A DNA stretch of 64,000 nucleotides from Vigna angularis (GCF_016808095.1 NC_068980.1:2914001-2978000); one strand, 5' to 3'. Shown: positions 1 through 21,260, numbered from the stretch's first letter. Notes: a model not told the origin generated them from the letters alone. Translations and numbers: made by a program.

Positions 1-1171
1 TCTCACCAATTTGGTGACTCAAACAAGTCACAATCCACTTGCTAAGACTGCCCCAATAGCCCAATTATATCCAGAACCCCTAACTCAAATTCACTACCTC
101 ACTTCCTCCAAAAGGACCTTTATTTTCATCCTAGTAGAGATCTTTCTTTATCCTAATTGGTCACCGGAGAGGACCCAGATGTCTGAACGCATCAAACTCA
201 TCTTCGACGCCAGCACATATTACTAGTCACAACTGACTGGACCAAGCCAGGGCTGCTCTATGATCAGGATGTGCCAACTCAGGTTTTTAAGGTTCCTCTA
301 TCCTACCAACAAAGAAAGGCTCTCAACAATTAACAATTAATTTATTTAAATTATCTACCCTGTTCTCTTATGCTCTAAATCTGAAATGCCTAATTTTAAT
401 ATTTTCACTTCCTCTCACAACAACCTCAAACGGTACCTGTACATCTATTTAATACCCATATACATGTTATACTCCAGACCTTCCAATAAGATCAATTTCA
501 GCCAACAAACTCATTCAAAACAGATTAAATTCATCACATCACAACATGCACAATTTCACAGTTATAACACCCAATACAATAAAAGTCATAAAACAGTTTC
601 ACAAGAGCACACCAGTTCAACATTCATATGCATATATTTTTATAAAATAAATTCATAAAAAAATAATTAGCTCCCCTTACCTTGAAGTTGAGCAGTATAG
701 CCGACTAGAATGCCCTAACCGTGCCTTCACAGAGAGAACCCAAACAGTGTCGTACAACCACCTAAATGGTGATGAACACAACTCTTAGAGCTAGAATAGG
801 CAGAGAATAAAAGGAGCACCACTAGTTGCATGCAACCAGTAAAGTTGCATGCCCTAGGTTCAAGAAGAGTGGAGAAATTGACTTACCCGTCCAAATAGAA
901 ATCTAATCGGATAGAAGGGAAGCTCTCAACTCCGTGAGCGAAAGAACACCACCTAGTTGAAAATGCAACGGTTCAAATGAGTGTAAGGGTAGAGAGAAGG
1001 CAGAGCAAGAAGGAGGAAGCTGAGTTTAGAGAGAGAAATGAGAACTGGAAAATGAGCTCAGAGTTGGAAAATGAAGGAACCCCTTCTAAAGTCATGGTGC
1101 CTTTGGCCCTTTGAGTCTGACTACCTCAGAAAATAAGATCCAATAGCCCATATAGTTTCCAGGGCCTTACA
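1..1171 (-). repeat. LTR-like dispersed repeat, fragment cut by the window start
   Basis: This stretch has no convincing gene. Its part around 190-310 closely resembles 43500-43640 in the same orientation (shared phrases about 'actagtcacaact' and 'gggctgctctatgatcag'), so it belongs to a dispersed family. Read on the minus strand it begins TGTAAGGCCC at 1171, a form common for the start of plant LTRs. Short open frames at 11-226 and 386-658 look like chance. LTR identity is inferred from the TG start and the repetition; no gag or pol coding was seen. Confidence 0.45.
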
Positions 1172-3073
1172 TACATCGTTGATTATAATTAACTAAATTT
1201 TTTTATAATTTAATTAAATTAATAATAATTATTTAATTAAATAAAATAAATTAATTTATTACATAATTATATATAAATTAATTTTATTTAATAAAATAAT
1301 TATTATTAATTTAATTTATCTATTATAATTTAATTAATTATTTAAATATTTTTTATATAATTACTTAAACCGATCTACCACATCCTCTTGAGTTTTCTCT
1401 ATTTTCTTTTAGTTTTTAGTTTATTGTAATTTAAATTAATATATAAATATTATTTAATTTGTTTTTAAATTTATTACGTAATTATATATAAATTAATTTT
1501 ATTTTATTTAATAAAATAATTATTACTAATTTAATTTATGTATTATTATTTAATTAATTATTTAAATACTTTTATATAATTACTTAAACAGACGTGTCGC
1601 TAAGTTTTTTTAGTTTATTAATTTATTGTATTTTAAATTAATATCTAAATATTATTTAAATTCTTTTATATTTTAAATTAATTTTTAAAGTATTTTTTTT
1701 TATAATATATTATGTAAATAAAAAATATTACTAAAATAAAATTTAAAATAAAAATAATAAACTAAAATATAAATAAAAATTTAAAATATGTAAAAGGATA
1801 TCAGTATTTATTCATGATTGTCAAAATCCGTTGAAAGCTGTTGAAAGTGAAACGGATATTGATATCTATTTTATAGCAAAGGTAGATTGGATATAGAATG
1901 TTACATGAAGCATTTAGCGGAGGTGGAATAAGCAAGATAACTTTAACGTTTTTAAAATGGGTTCTTTCTTTTCAAACTGTAATTTTTTAACTAGTATTTT
2001 GACTCTTGAATTTTGTTTTTCAGAGTGATTACAAATAAGTAAAGAAGTTAAAGATAAATATTATATTTTAAATAATAATAATAAATATGATTCAAAATAA
2101 AAGAAATTAATTTAACAATGTTTAAATTATAAAGTAATTTTAAAAAAAAAGTTTTATTTTTAATATTTTTTATTTTTATTTGTAGTTTATTAATGAATAT
2201 TTAATTATTTATTTATTGTTTTATATAATATTAAAATTTTTATCATTATTATATTAATAATATTATACTATTGTATTATTATTAGTATTAAATATTATTA
2301 CTTATTATATTATTAAGAACCGGTAAATGTTTTAAACTTTTTCAGTGCTAGAATTTGTTCTTAATTTAAATGTAAACTTTTATAAAAGTATGTGAAAGTT
2401 TTTCAGAGATACATTCAAACAGTCCATAATAAATGGTTTTCTTTTACAACTTTTATTTTGTAATTTCAAATTCATGGTTACTATATATTTTAAAATTTAA
2501 ATTTCTCGTTGACAATTATAAATCTTAATTTTATAAAAGGATTGAAATGGAAATGGTTAGTTACTTTTTTTTTTATCTTCAAATTTTTTTAAAATTTATA
2601 ATTTTCACCATTTAATGATACTTTATGTTATTGAAATTACTTTTTAAATTATTACTTAAATTTGACATAATTGCATTGCAATTTTAAACGAAGTATTATT
2701 TCTAACGATTTACTATTTAGTTTATTAAGAATATCATTATTCAGTTATTTATTTATTGTTTTATATCATTATTTAATTTTTATTACTATTATATTAGTAT
2801 TACTATGTCATTATATTATTATTTAATATTATTACATGTTATGATAAATTATTAATTTTTAAAAACTATTAAATTTGTTGAATTCTTCATTCTTCAAATT
2901 TTGTTCCTCTTCTTATAGATTACAAATATGTGAAAATTTATTTAGACATTAAAAGGGTTCTATTAAAAAAAGGCTTATTTTTTTTTACATTTTTTATTTA
3001 TTTTAAATTCCAATATCAAACTTTCTTACTATAAGTTTACAGTTTTTTTAGATTTCAACTTTCAAAATCAAAA

Positions 3074-3079
<6 letters not shown>
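1172..3079. other. AT-rich intergenic DNA, no gene seen
   Basis: Very AT-rich sequence of short A/T runs with no coding pattern. From about 2205 onward it is duplicated elsewhere in the window: 2205-2290 resembles 31950-32040, 2285-3079 resembles 34500-35327, and 2520-2870 resembles 12000-12320. It is therefore the left part of the segmental duplication that carries the gene 1 / gene D type beta-glucosidases. Confidence 0.6.

Positions 3080-3161
<82 letters not shown>
3080..3161. repeat. (TA)n microsatellite
   Basis: About 40 uninterrupted TA units. The tract lies at the same place in each copy of the duplicated upstream block (also 18932-19022 and 35328-35456), flanked by 'caaaattt' and 'aacaagtttcaaatttacc'. 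Its length differs between copies. Confidence 0.95.
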
Positions 3162-3162
<1 letters not shown>

Positions 3163-3536
3163 CAAGTTTCAAATTTACCAATATAAATTTCAATTTTAGA
3201 ATAATATTCAAGTTTTTTTTTTATATTTTTAAAAGTTGAAAGACTTTATGATTTTCAGTTTTTAATAATACACTTATTTTTATATTAATGAAATTATTAT
3301 TTAAATTTAACATAAATATATTATAATTTTAAAATAACTACTATTCACAATATTTTATTATTTAATTTATTTTTGATTTATTAATGATGTCATTTATTAA
3401 ATATTTATTTATGAATTTACGTATTTTTAGTTATTATTATTATTATTTGTTATTATTCACATATTTTTATTAAATATTTTGAATTCTTTATATTTAAAAT
3501 TTTGTTCCCATATTAAATTTGAACTTTTAGGATAAG

Positions 3537-3537
<1 letters not shown>

Positions 3538-3588
<51 letters not shown>
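3538..3588. repeat. (TA)n microsatellite
   Basis: About 25 TA units, followed by 'gaaaaagttgtttaaaag'. The same flank follows the TA tracts ending at 20661 and about 35857, so this is a conserved position in the duplicated upstream block. Confidence 0.95.
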
Positions 3589-3592
<4 letters not shown>

Positions 3593-4808
3593 AAGTTGTT
3601 TAAAAGTATTAAAAAGATTCATTAAGAAAACTATGAATAAAATTATAAAATATGGGTATTACTATATTGAACTTCGTATTGTAGTGAAAAATTTCATCCA
3701 TTAAATTTTTTGAAGAAAAATATGTTTAAAATAGTTTTCAATGAGTGTAAGTAGTTTTTTATACTTTATTTGAAAATATTCACATAATCTTTTCATACCA
3801 ATTAAAAAATTAAATATTGATTGATATGATTAAAAAGTAAAACATTCACTCATTACTTAAATGTAAATTATAAATTATTTTAAGAAAATTAAAACATATT
3901 TTTTATTTAATTTTATTTTTACGGTATATATATATATATATATATATATAATAATAATAAAATCTATATCAAGGTACAAAAAGATCTCTTTGTTTTTTTA
4001 TAATATTATATGAAGAAGAAACTTAAAGAATCTTTTGTTTCTTATAATATTTCCTGAAAAAATAAACTTAAAGAATATGAATAACAATTTAATAATAATC
4101 TAGTAAATTAAATAAATTGTAATTTTAATTTAATTTTACAGAATATTAAATTGGTTGATGGAAAAACTTCACTAGATAGCAAGTTTTTAAGGACAATTCT
4201 CTTAGTTGTTGAATTATAATTCTGACTCTTATCAACTCTTAATTTTTTTTATAGTTATTGAGAATTCAAATTAAAAAATGATAGAATTTTCTCTTAAACA
4301 TGATTGTATAACTCAATTATTTTAATATAAATAATTTATAACAAAAAGCATTTCATTATTTTAAAATACATAATTTTCTTTTAAATCAGTTTTTAAGTTC
4401 TCTAAGGTCTTTTCTATTAGTATAATTGAAAATCTAAGACACTAAAATTAATCCTTATGATAGTTATTCAATTTGGACGGATTAATTTATTTATTTATTC
4501 GTATAAGATTAGTTTGATCTCTTTCTCTTGATCTTTTCCTAGTGCAGATGTTGTATATGAGCTTCTTAGATTTTATTACATAAAAAAAGTAATAAAATCC
4601 TAACTTTGACTGAGTGGTGTGAGTTACAAGTTTTTTTAGATTTGATTTATAGATTTATTTTTCATCCAGAATCATTCTAAACTGCACTGAATCTCTCCGT
4701 GTAGATTAAATTAGTAGTATTGACCAGTACAGTTTGAGTATGAATGGCTGAGCTTCGTTATAAATTACTTAAAACTATATTTAGCTATAACTTTATGTTC
4801 TTCTTCTC

Positions 4809-4815
4809 TATAAAA
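4809..4815 (+). promoter_or_regulatory. TATA box of beta-glucosidase gene 1
   Basis: TATAAAA lies about 50 bases before the ATG at 4865, which predicts a short 5' leader of roughly 25 bases. The same box and leader stand before gene D (36314-36320) and, weathered, before the pseudogene at 14002. About 250 bases of upstream sequence are conserved among the three. Confidence 0.7.
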
Positions 4816-4864
4816 TGGAATATTACACATCATAGCTTCAGTAAGCAGAATCTAAGATTCAGCA

Positions 4865-9052
<4,188 letters not shown>

Positions 9053-9095
9053 ATTATATAGTTAGTTCTTAATCTTTAAGGCACTCTACTGTTAG

Positions 9096-9101
9096 AATAA
9101 A
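9096..9101 (+). terminator. AATAAA poly(A) signal of gene 1
   Basis: A canonical AATAAA stands about 45 bases after the stop. The same motif follows gene D (40590-40595). Cleavage site not determined. Confidence 0.5.
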
Positions 9102-9771
9102 TTCATAGAGTAAGATCTTGTAATGTAATAGATATAGGGTTAAATCATTCCATTAGTTTCATTTTTTTTAGAAAAATTGTAATCGGTACCATGTTTCCAT
9201 TTGGTTTTTAATATGAAAAAATTGATACAGTTAGATTTTTTTTCGTTACTATTGCACTAACACTATTAAAGAGGTGTTACATGTCAGTTCATGTTTTTTT
9301 TTCAATTAAAAATTTGTCACATGTCAAATTAACATCATGTCATATGACAGTGATAATATGATATGACTATGGGAGTGTTACATGTTACTCTCGTGCCTGT
9401 GTCATTGTCTTAGTTTTGATTTAATCACTGTATTTTTATTTTATGTCAATTCACTTATAACTTTTTTTAAAAATTAAACAATTTTGTCTCTCTTCAAATA
9501 GTAACGAAATTTAATTTTTATATAAATGTTATGCAATAGTATAGTGCTAAGTATTTTTGCCTGCACGCGGACGACTTGAGTTTGATCCGCGACAACGACG
9601 CTAAAAACTTGATAACATTTTGTCAAGTATACCAAATTGTTTCAAGTAGTAAAAGTAAGTACAAAGTATTGTTCTCCCAAGGGAATTGAGTGACGTTATC
9701 TAATTGGACTCATTTACTGGTTTCATGAATCACATGAAGATAAAACCTTGCACAACATATCATTATTTCAT

Positions 9772-10470
9772 GGGAGTTGCTCCCTCCACCCCCACACGTC
9801 TCTTCCTCCACCTCCCCAATTTTTTAAAATGCCAATTATATCCTTCTAAAATGACAACTATATCCTCAAAAGTTAAAAGGAACACTGCCTCTGGACGGAT
9901 GACATCCTTCAACGGATGTCAACATCCGTTTAAGGCAAAACGGATGTCGACATCCGTTTCGCCTTAAACGGATGTTGACATCCGTTGAAGGATGTCATCC
10001 GTCCAGAGGCAGTGTTCCTTTTAACTTTTGAGGTTTCGTTTTTATTTTACTACGTTTTGCGGCTCATGCAAGGATTATAGGCTTGGATATTCAAAGGATT
10101 ATTGGAAGTATGGGAAGGGTTTAGGGTTTAGAATTTTAGGAAGGATTATGACTACGTACCTGGAGAGGAACCACGACAAGGACACTACACCATAAACGCA
10201 CTGCACCACGTATTGCACCGAGAACAAGAGGAAGATTGCTTGATAATTCTTTTCACGATCACCAAGCTTTGCAGAAAAATATTTTACTCATACAAGGAAC
10301 TACGTAGGTTATCAGTGAAATATGTTATAAATGAATAAAATTAAAAAACAATAATTTTAAAAATAAAATTTTACTGAAGGGCAAAATAGTAAAGGAAAGG
10401 TGGAGGAAGGGGCAAAAAAGTAAAGGGGAGGTGGAGGAAGAGATGTGTGGGGGTGGAGGGAGCAACTCCC
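9772..10470. mobile_element. Non-autonomous Mutator-like element (foldback type) with 9-bp TSD
   Basis: A 699-bp element flanked by perfect 9-bp direct repeats TTATTTCAT (9763-9771 and 10471-10479). The ends are inverted repeats beginning GGGAGTTGCTCCCTCCACCC and continuing through the 'cctccacctcccc' region for about 50 bases. A 9-bp target duplication is the mark of the Mutator superfamily. The inside is a long palindrome (9865-10032); the rest shows no transposase or gene, so it would need enzyme supplied in trans. A related element is at 48477-49364. Confidence 0.88.
9865..10032. repeat. 168-bp near-perfect palindrome inside the Mutator-like element
   Basis: The two 84-base arms are exact complements apart from one mismatch, with no spacer (centre at 9948/9949). 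The arms themselves are built from a smaller repeat, ACGGATGTTGACATCCGTT and its variants, so the sequence is a palindrome made of palindromes. Transcribed, it would fold into a long hairpin. Confidence 0.95.
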
Positions 10471-11238
10471 TTATTTCATTCAAACAATCACATCAAGACA
10501 TACGATTCCTTAGGACCTAGTTCTAAATTCGTATATCAAAGTGTTAATCTCTTAGTCAATTTGATATACAATTTGCATTAAGGTCAGATGCTGAGAATGA
10601 CTAAGTTATTGAGTCTATCCCTAGATCCCAAATCACTTAGGTGTTCTATCTATGTCCATCTTCAAAGTTACTTTCTAGTAAGCAGAGACATTCAAATAGC
10701 ATTATATTTTCATATAATGAAAATAAATTCAAGAAAGAGCATATGAACGAACAACGATATATTGCACAAGAATTTTACATCACAGTGAAGTCATTACATT
10801 CAATTCCAACGAAAGAGAAATCTAGCTACTCTTAGTCATCTAAAACATACACATTTGAAGCAATCCCTTGCAGAAATGGTGTCTTAATATCTTTAAGTAG
10901 CCTTTTGGAGTTCCTCTAAAGGTTTTCGTTCAGCGCACAACATTCATGCATTGAGCGAAAAGTCAACTTCTGATGTCTTAACTGACCCCATTCGCTGACC
11001 GAATGCTGCTAGTGCGCTAAGCGAATAATCTTGTAGTTGAGCACATGATGATTGACTTAGCGAGAACTGCTGATAACACTCTAATGATGTATACAATTCT
11101 TGTACAAAGAACTACACCACTTTCCTACTAACTATTACATCTTTTCTATGAGGAAAACACATAATTCATCAATAATCAGAACTTTAAGCCAATGAGATAA
11201 TTAATAAGTATGAAAACAAGTATTTTTCACACTTATCA

Positions 11239-12326
11239 TTTTTTATTAAATATTTTTAACAAAATTAAATTCATTTATATTTATATTTTACATTTAATTA
11301 TATTTAAAATTGTTTTAAAGTTGTTAATAGAAAGTAATGTTATCAAAATTTATTTTAACTAAAAAAATATGTTAAACTTATTTATCAATTGCATTTCATA
11401 TAATAAAATAAATTTATCAACTTTTTCAATTCTTTTAAATCATCGTATATTTTTAAAATGTGTAAAATTCAATCATTTCTGTACAAATGTGTTAATTGAT
11501 TTAAAATTAAAATTTTTATAAATTTAAATGTAAATTGTTAAAATAATTTTAAATAAGTTTATAACATTTAAAAGAAATAAACTTAAATTAAAAATAATTT
11601 TAAATAAAGTTCAATGTAAAATATAAATATGAATAAACTTAAATAATTTTTTCAAAAATATCTAACAAAAATATTTATATAACATATATAGAAAAATTAA
11701 ATTTCATTTCAATTTAGAGAGGGATAAAATTTTTACTTTTAAAAAATTGAGATTGGATTGAGACAAAATAAAAATAGGAAGACTAAATTGAAACTAAAAC
11801 AATAACACTTAATATAATAGTAACACATGACATTGCCATTGTCACATCACACTATTACTACTGTATAAAATATTAGTTTGATACATGACAAAATTTTATT
11901 TAAAAAAATTAAAATTAAAATAATTAAATATTATTTAAAAAAAAGGAATTTACTAACATGTGACATATCTTTAACATGTTAACCATATAAATCTGAATTC
12001 TATAAAAGGATTCAAATGGAAATGGTTAGTTACATTTTTTTATCTTCAAAATTTTTAAAAAATTATAATTTTCACTACTTTATGTTATTGAAATTATTTT
12101 TTAAATTATTACTTAAATTTGACATAATTGCATTGCAATTTTAAACGAAGTATTATTTCTAACGATTTACTATTTAGTTTATTAAGAATATCATTATTCA
12201 GTTATTTATTTATTGTTTTATATCATTATTTAATTTTTATTACTATTATATTAGTATTATTATGTCATTATATTATTATTTAATATTATTACATGTTATG
12301 ATAAATAATTAAATTTTATAAACTAT
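11239..12326. other. AT-rich duplicated intergenic DNA, no gene seen
   Basis: The first 700 bases match 40980-41680 downstream of gene D; 12000-12320 match 2520-2870 upstream of gene 1. No coding pattern. It marks the junction between the end of one duplication unit and the start of the next. Confidence 0.6.
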
Positions 12327-13158
12327 TAGTGTGAGTATTATGTAATTAAACACATGCATACCATTATTTGTAGAAACATTACTGAATCATGGAATAAGGT
12401 ATTAAAAAACTAACTAAAGACTTATCCAACTATTGATGACAATATTGTTTTTCTATTATTTTATTTGTAGATCTTTAATGATTCATGTCCCATAGAAGTG
12501 CAAACATTGAAGACGATAGAAGGAATTGAGTTTCTTTTATTTTAAGTGTTAGTAAAAACTTGACTACAATTCAATAGTGTATGTACATTAATGTAATTTG
12601 GATTTAATATATAGTTTCATGTATAGATGATGTATTAAATATTATTAGACAATTTAATGTTTGAAATGAATTTTATTTTGTTAGTTCTATTGAATTTGTT
12701 CATTTGAAGCTATATTGATTATAAATTGATTCGATGAGATGATAATACATGAATATGATTATAATTTCATTGGATGTCAATTTTAATAATCATTTTTTTA
12801 AAAAAAAACATATATTATGACATACTAAAATATGTAGGTCATAATATGATTTTGAATTCGGCATATTATGATTGGTAAAAACATCTACGTCATAATACAT
12901 CAAATATTATAACTTACAAACAAATCTACGTCATAATATCTTTCGCCATATTATCACGGACAATCATAATAAACTGCGCATATTATGACGGACTTCAGAA
13001 ATTACGTTATAATATGTTCAAGCTATTATGACATAAATTTCAACTACGTTATAAAATGCACAGACTTACTATAACGCGCAGAACTATGTCCCCATTAACT
13101 ACGTCATAATATATTATTTTTGTACGTCATAAAATTTCATTTTTTTTCACTAGTGTTT
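12327..13158 (+). mobile_element. Remnant of a CACTA-like transposon end
   Basis: From 12800 to 13150 there are many short repeats of the form 'acgtcataatat' in both orientations, typical of the subterminal region of En/Spm (CACTA) elements. The block ends TTTTTTTTCACTAGTG at about 13158, which read on the minus strand starts with CACTAGTGAAAAA, a usual CACTA terminus. The left border is placed where the sequence stops matching the duplicated upstream block (about 12327). No transposase coding was recognised. Confidence 0.55.
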
Positions 13159-13659
13159 TGTGTGACTGGTTTAGTTCTTTAAATTGTTGAAGATTTTTCC
13201 AAGCACATTATTAGCTACAAAATAAAGCGATTATAAATGAAATTACATCAAAGTAGTAGCCCAAAATACACTTATTTATTAAAACTAAGATAAAAGACAA
13301 GATTAAGTAAGACGTTTTAAGCTAAAAAAGAGTTGATTTTGATACTAAATTGATCCTTAGATGGTAAGAATTAGCATTATCAATTGTATCATATGATGAT
13401 TTAAAAATATTGAGACACAATTATTTTAATATTAAAATATTTTAATATAAATAATTTTATAACAAAAGTGTTTCATTATTTTAAAATACATAATTTCTCT
13501 TTAACCCACGTATTTTTAAGTTCTTTAACTTCTTTTTTATTGGTCTGATTGAAAATCCAAGACAATAGAGTTAATCTTGTGATAGTTATTCAATTTAGAC
13601 ACATTAATTTCTTTATTCGTGTAAGTTGGGTTTCATCTCTTTCTCTTGATCTTTTCCTA

Positions 13660-13702
<43 letters not shown>

Positions 13703-14001
13703 ATATGAGCTTTTTAGGTTTTATTACATAAAAAAGTAATAAAATACTAAGAGTGGTGAGTTATAATTTTTTTTAGATTTGATTTATAGATTTATTTTTC
13801 ATCCAGAATCATTCCAAACTGCAGTGAATCTTTGAGTGTAGATTAAATTAGTAGTATTGACCAGTACAGTTTGAGTATATGGCTGAGCTTCATTCTAAAT
13901 TACTTATAAAACTATATTTAGCTATAACTTTATGTTCTTCTTCTTTATAAAATGAAATATTACACATCATAGCTTCAGTAAGCAGAATTTAAGATTCAAC
14001 A
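13159..14001. other. Intergenic DNA with decayed beta-glucosidase promoter
   Basis: From about 13430 this matches the gene 1 promoter region (4320 onward), including the leader just before 14002 and a 'ttataaaa' TATA-like box near 13945. A (TA)n tract lies at 13661-13697. No gene seen in 13159-13430. Confidence 0.6.
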
Positions 14002-17847
<3,846 letters not shown>

Positions 17848-18929
17848 ATTATATAGTCAGTTCTTAATCTTTAAGGCACTCTACTATTAAAATAAATTCG
17901 TAGAGTAAGCTCATGTAATGTAATAGATATAGGGTTAAATCATTCCATTAGTTTCATTTTTTTTATGAAAAATTGTAATCGGTACCATGTTTCGATTTGG
18001 TTTCTAATATGAAAAAATTGATACAATTAGGTTTTTTCGTTAATAATGTACTAAGATTATTAAAGAGGAGTCACATGTCACTTATTTTTTTTTCAATATT
18101 TTTAAAAATAAAAACTTGTCACATGTTAAAGTAACATCATGTCATATGACAGAGACGATGTGATGCCACTATGACAGTGTCACATATTACTCTCATGCAT
18201 GGTGTCATTGTTTAGTTTTAATTTGATCTCTATATTTTTATTTTATCTCAATTTAGTCATAATTTTTTTTATGATTGAATAAAAATTTTTACTTTTAAAA
18301 AATTTTAGATTAGATTGAGACAAAATAAAAATAGAAAGACTAAATTAAAAACTAAAACAATAACACTTAATATGACAGTGACACATGGCACTGCCACGAC
18401 CACATCACACTATCACTAGCGTATGACACGACATGAGTTTGACACATGACAAAATTTTATTTAAAAAAGTTAAAATAAAAATAATTAAAAATTATTTAAA
18501 GAAAAAAAACATTAACTAACATGTGACATATATGTAACAGGAGGTTAGTGCAAGGTTAGTGCAATATTAATAGAAAGACCTAATTATATCAATTATTTAT
18601 TTATTGTTTTATATCATTATTTTATTTTTATTAGTATTATATTAGTATTATTATGTCATTATATTATTATTTAATATTATTACATGTTATGATAAATTAT
18701 TAATTTTTAAAAACTATTAAATTTGTTGAATTCATCATTCTTCAAATTTTGTTCGTATAATATGAACTCTTATAGATTGCAGATATGTGAAAATTTATTT
18801 AGACATTAAATGGGGTCTATTGAAAAAAGGCTTATTTTCTTTTACATTTTTTATTTATTTTAAATTCCAATATCAAACTTTCTTACTATAAGTTTGCAGT
18901 TTTTTTAGATTTCAATTTTCAAAATCAAA

Positions 18930-18931
<2 letters not shown>
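17848..18931. other. Downstream flank of the pseudogene joined to the next duplicated upstream block
   Basis: 17848-18530 resembles the sequence after gene 1 (9053-9540 and 11700-11960). From about 18590 it resembles 2740-3080. No gene was seen. The join near 18540-18590 is a rearrangement point within the tandem array. Confidence 0.5.

Positions 18932-19022
<91 letters not shown>
18932..19022. repeat. (TA)n microsatellite
   Basis: About 43 TA units, with one interruption near the end; the same position as the tracts at 3080-3161 and 35328-35456. Confidence 0.95.
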
Positions 19023-19424
19023 ACAAGTTTCAAATTTACCAATATAAATTTCAATTTTAGAATAATATTCAAATTAAAATAAATCGTTATTTTTATATTT
19101 TTAAAAGTTGAAAGAGTTTATGATTTTCAGTTTTTAATAATACACTTAATTTTATATTAATGAAATTATTATTTAAATTTAACATAAATATATTATAATT
19201 TTAAAATAACTACTATTCACAATATTTATTTTTTAATTTATTTTTGATTTTTTAATGATGTCATTTATTAAATATTTATTTATTAATTTACGTATTTTTT
19301 GTTATTATTATTATTATTTGTCATTATTCACATATTTTTATTAAATATTTTGAATTCTTCATATTTTAAATTTTGTTCCCATATTAAATTTGAACTTTTA
19401 GGATAAGTTATATATATATATATA

Positions 19425-20545
19425 TCATGGATTCTAAGTTTTAAGGTTAAGGGTATTTTAATAATTTTCATTCTCAAAATTAAAAAAAAAAAAAAAAGAA
19501 ACCCCCAAACCCTTACTCACCTCTCTCATTCCTCTCAACCCTTCCTCTTTCATCTTTTTCACTCCAATCTTTTCTCTGTCATCCCTACTATAGCCCCAAT
19601 TGAAAAAATCAAAAATTTCTCTCAACCTTTTCTCTTTCATCTTTCTCACTCCAATTTTTTCTCTGTCATCCCTACTGTAGCCCCAATTGAAAAAATCAAA
19701 AATCAAAAACACTTGCCGTTAAACCATCTTACAAAAAAATGATTTTATAATGAGTTTTCATCTTATAATTTTTGTCTTATCTAATTTTATCCAATTTTCA
19801 CAAGCATAAAGGAATTGGTAATTGACCTGGAAAAAATCAGAAATACTCGTTGTTAAATAATTTCTTACAAAAAATGATTTTATAATGAGTTTTTATTTTA
19901 TGATTTTTGTCTTATCTAATTTTATCTAATTTTCACAAGCATAATGACATCAAAGGAATTGGTAATTGGCCTTGAAAAAATCAGAAACACTCATTGTTAA
20001 ACAATTTCTTACAAAAAATAACTTTATAATGAATTTTCATTTTATAATTTTTGTCGTATATAATTTTATCTAATTTTCACAAGCATAATGATATCCAAAA
20101 GAATTGGTAATTGGCCTGGAGGAGTTTTTTTAGAGATGATGATTCTGCAGATGATGAAATTAGAGAGGTTAGTGAAGATGGTGAAATTGAAGAGATCTTG
20201 AATGAACCTTTGCCTGAAGGTGAATATGTCAATGACTCAACTCTTTACAAAGGCAAATTGTTTAAAGGCAAATGTTTCTTATTTTTTCAATTGGAACTAC
20301 AGTAGCGATGACAGAGAAAATGTTGGAGTGAAAAAGATAAAAAAGAAAGGGTTGAGTGGAATGAGAGAGGTGAGTAAGGGTTTTGGGGTTTCTTTTTTTT
20401 AGTTTTGAGAATGAAAATTATTAAAATATCCTTAACCTTAAAACTTAGAATCCATAATATATAAGGATATTTTTGTCCACTAAAACCCGGTACACATTGC
20501 TAAAACGTACCAACTGAAAAACAGGCGTACGCGCGTTAGCAAACC
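19425..20545. mobile_element. Long-TIR transposon inserted in a (TA)n tract
   Basis: The left part (19429-19700) and right part (about 20277-20457) are inverted copies: 'atggattctaagttttaagg' at the left is mirrored by 'ccttaaaacttagaatccat' at the right, and similarity continues through a pyrimidine-rich section. The right side extends to a further terminus ending 'cgcgttagcaaacccc' at 20545, which is mirrored at 20984-21010 ('gggtttgctacc'). The left side of this outer terminus seems lost. The interior holds three direct repeats of about 135-145 bases (19729, 19863, 20008) and an acidic open frame. The long inverted ends suggest a Mutator-like or foldback element; no clear target duplication was found because of the TA flanks. 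Confidence 0.6.
20111..20305 (+). other. Acidic open reading frame inside the long-TIR element (unrecognised)
   Basis: A 64-residue open frame with an acidic stretch (DDDSADDEIREVSEDGEIEE, then PLPEGEYVNDSTLYKGKLFKGK). It lacks an ATG start and its last residues run into the inverted terminal repeat. The composition is much more protein-like than its surroundings, so it may be a captured exon of a host gene. I do not recognise the parent. Confidence 0.3.
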
Positions 20546-20665
<120 letters not shown>

Positions 20666-20983
20666 AAGTTGTTTAAAAGTATTAAAAAAATGCATTAGAA
20701 AACTATGAATAAAATTATAAAATATGGGTATTACTCTATTGAACTTCGTATTGTAGTGAAAAATTTCATCCATTAAATTTTTTGAATAAAAATATGTTTA
20801 AAATAGTTTTCAATGAGTGTAAGTAATTTTTTATACTTTATTTGAAAATATTCACACAATCTTTTCATACCAATTAACAAAATTAAAATATTGATATGAT
20901 TAAAAAGTAAAACATTCACTCAATGTAAATTATTTTAAGAAAATTAAAACATATTTTTTATTTAATTTTATTTTTACGGTGGG

Positions 20984-21260
20984 TTTGCTACCTTGCGTAG
21001 TTGGTATATTTTAGTTATGTGTACCGGATTTTAGTAGACAAAATAACTGACTGTTTTTCAGTTGGTATATTTTAGCAATGTGTACCGGGTTTTAGTAGAC
21101 AAAAATATCTTAATATATCATGGATTCTAAGTTATAGATTAAGGGTATTTTAATAATTTTCATTTTCAAAACTAAAAAAAAAACCCTAAACCTTTCTCAC
21201 CTCTCTCATTCTTCTCATCCCTTTCTCTTTCTTCTCTCTCACTCCAATATTTTGTTGAAT
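20984..21260 (+). mobile_element. Partial copy of the 19425-20545 transposon family
   Basis: Starts 'gggtttgctacc', contains 'cagttggtatattttagcaatgtgtaccgg' twice in variant form, then the 'atggattctaagt' section and the pyrimidine-rich section of the family, and stops near 21260. It is the inverted counterpart of 20300-20545. The rest of the element is missing. Confidence 0.6.

Larger units (their letters stand above)
9541..11238. mobile_element. Insertion of about 1.7 kb absent from the gene D copy, unclassified
   Basis: The sequence downstream of gene 1 (9420-9540 and 11239-11950) matches that downstream of gene D (40900-41680) except that this block is extra, so it entered after the duplication. 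Both ends carry 'aagtattttt' (about 9549 and 11218) and the right end reads 'cacacttatca'. The left part ('caagtataccaaattg ... caagggaattgag') resembles the non-coding end of a plant retroelement. No coding was seen. A Mutator-like element is nested inside at 9772-10470. Confidence 0.5.
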
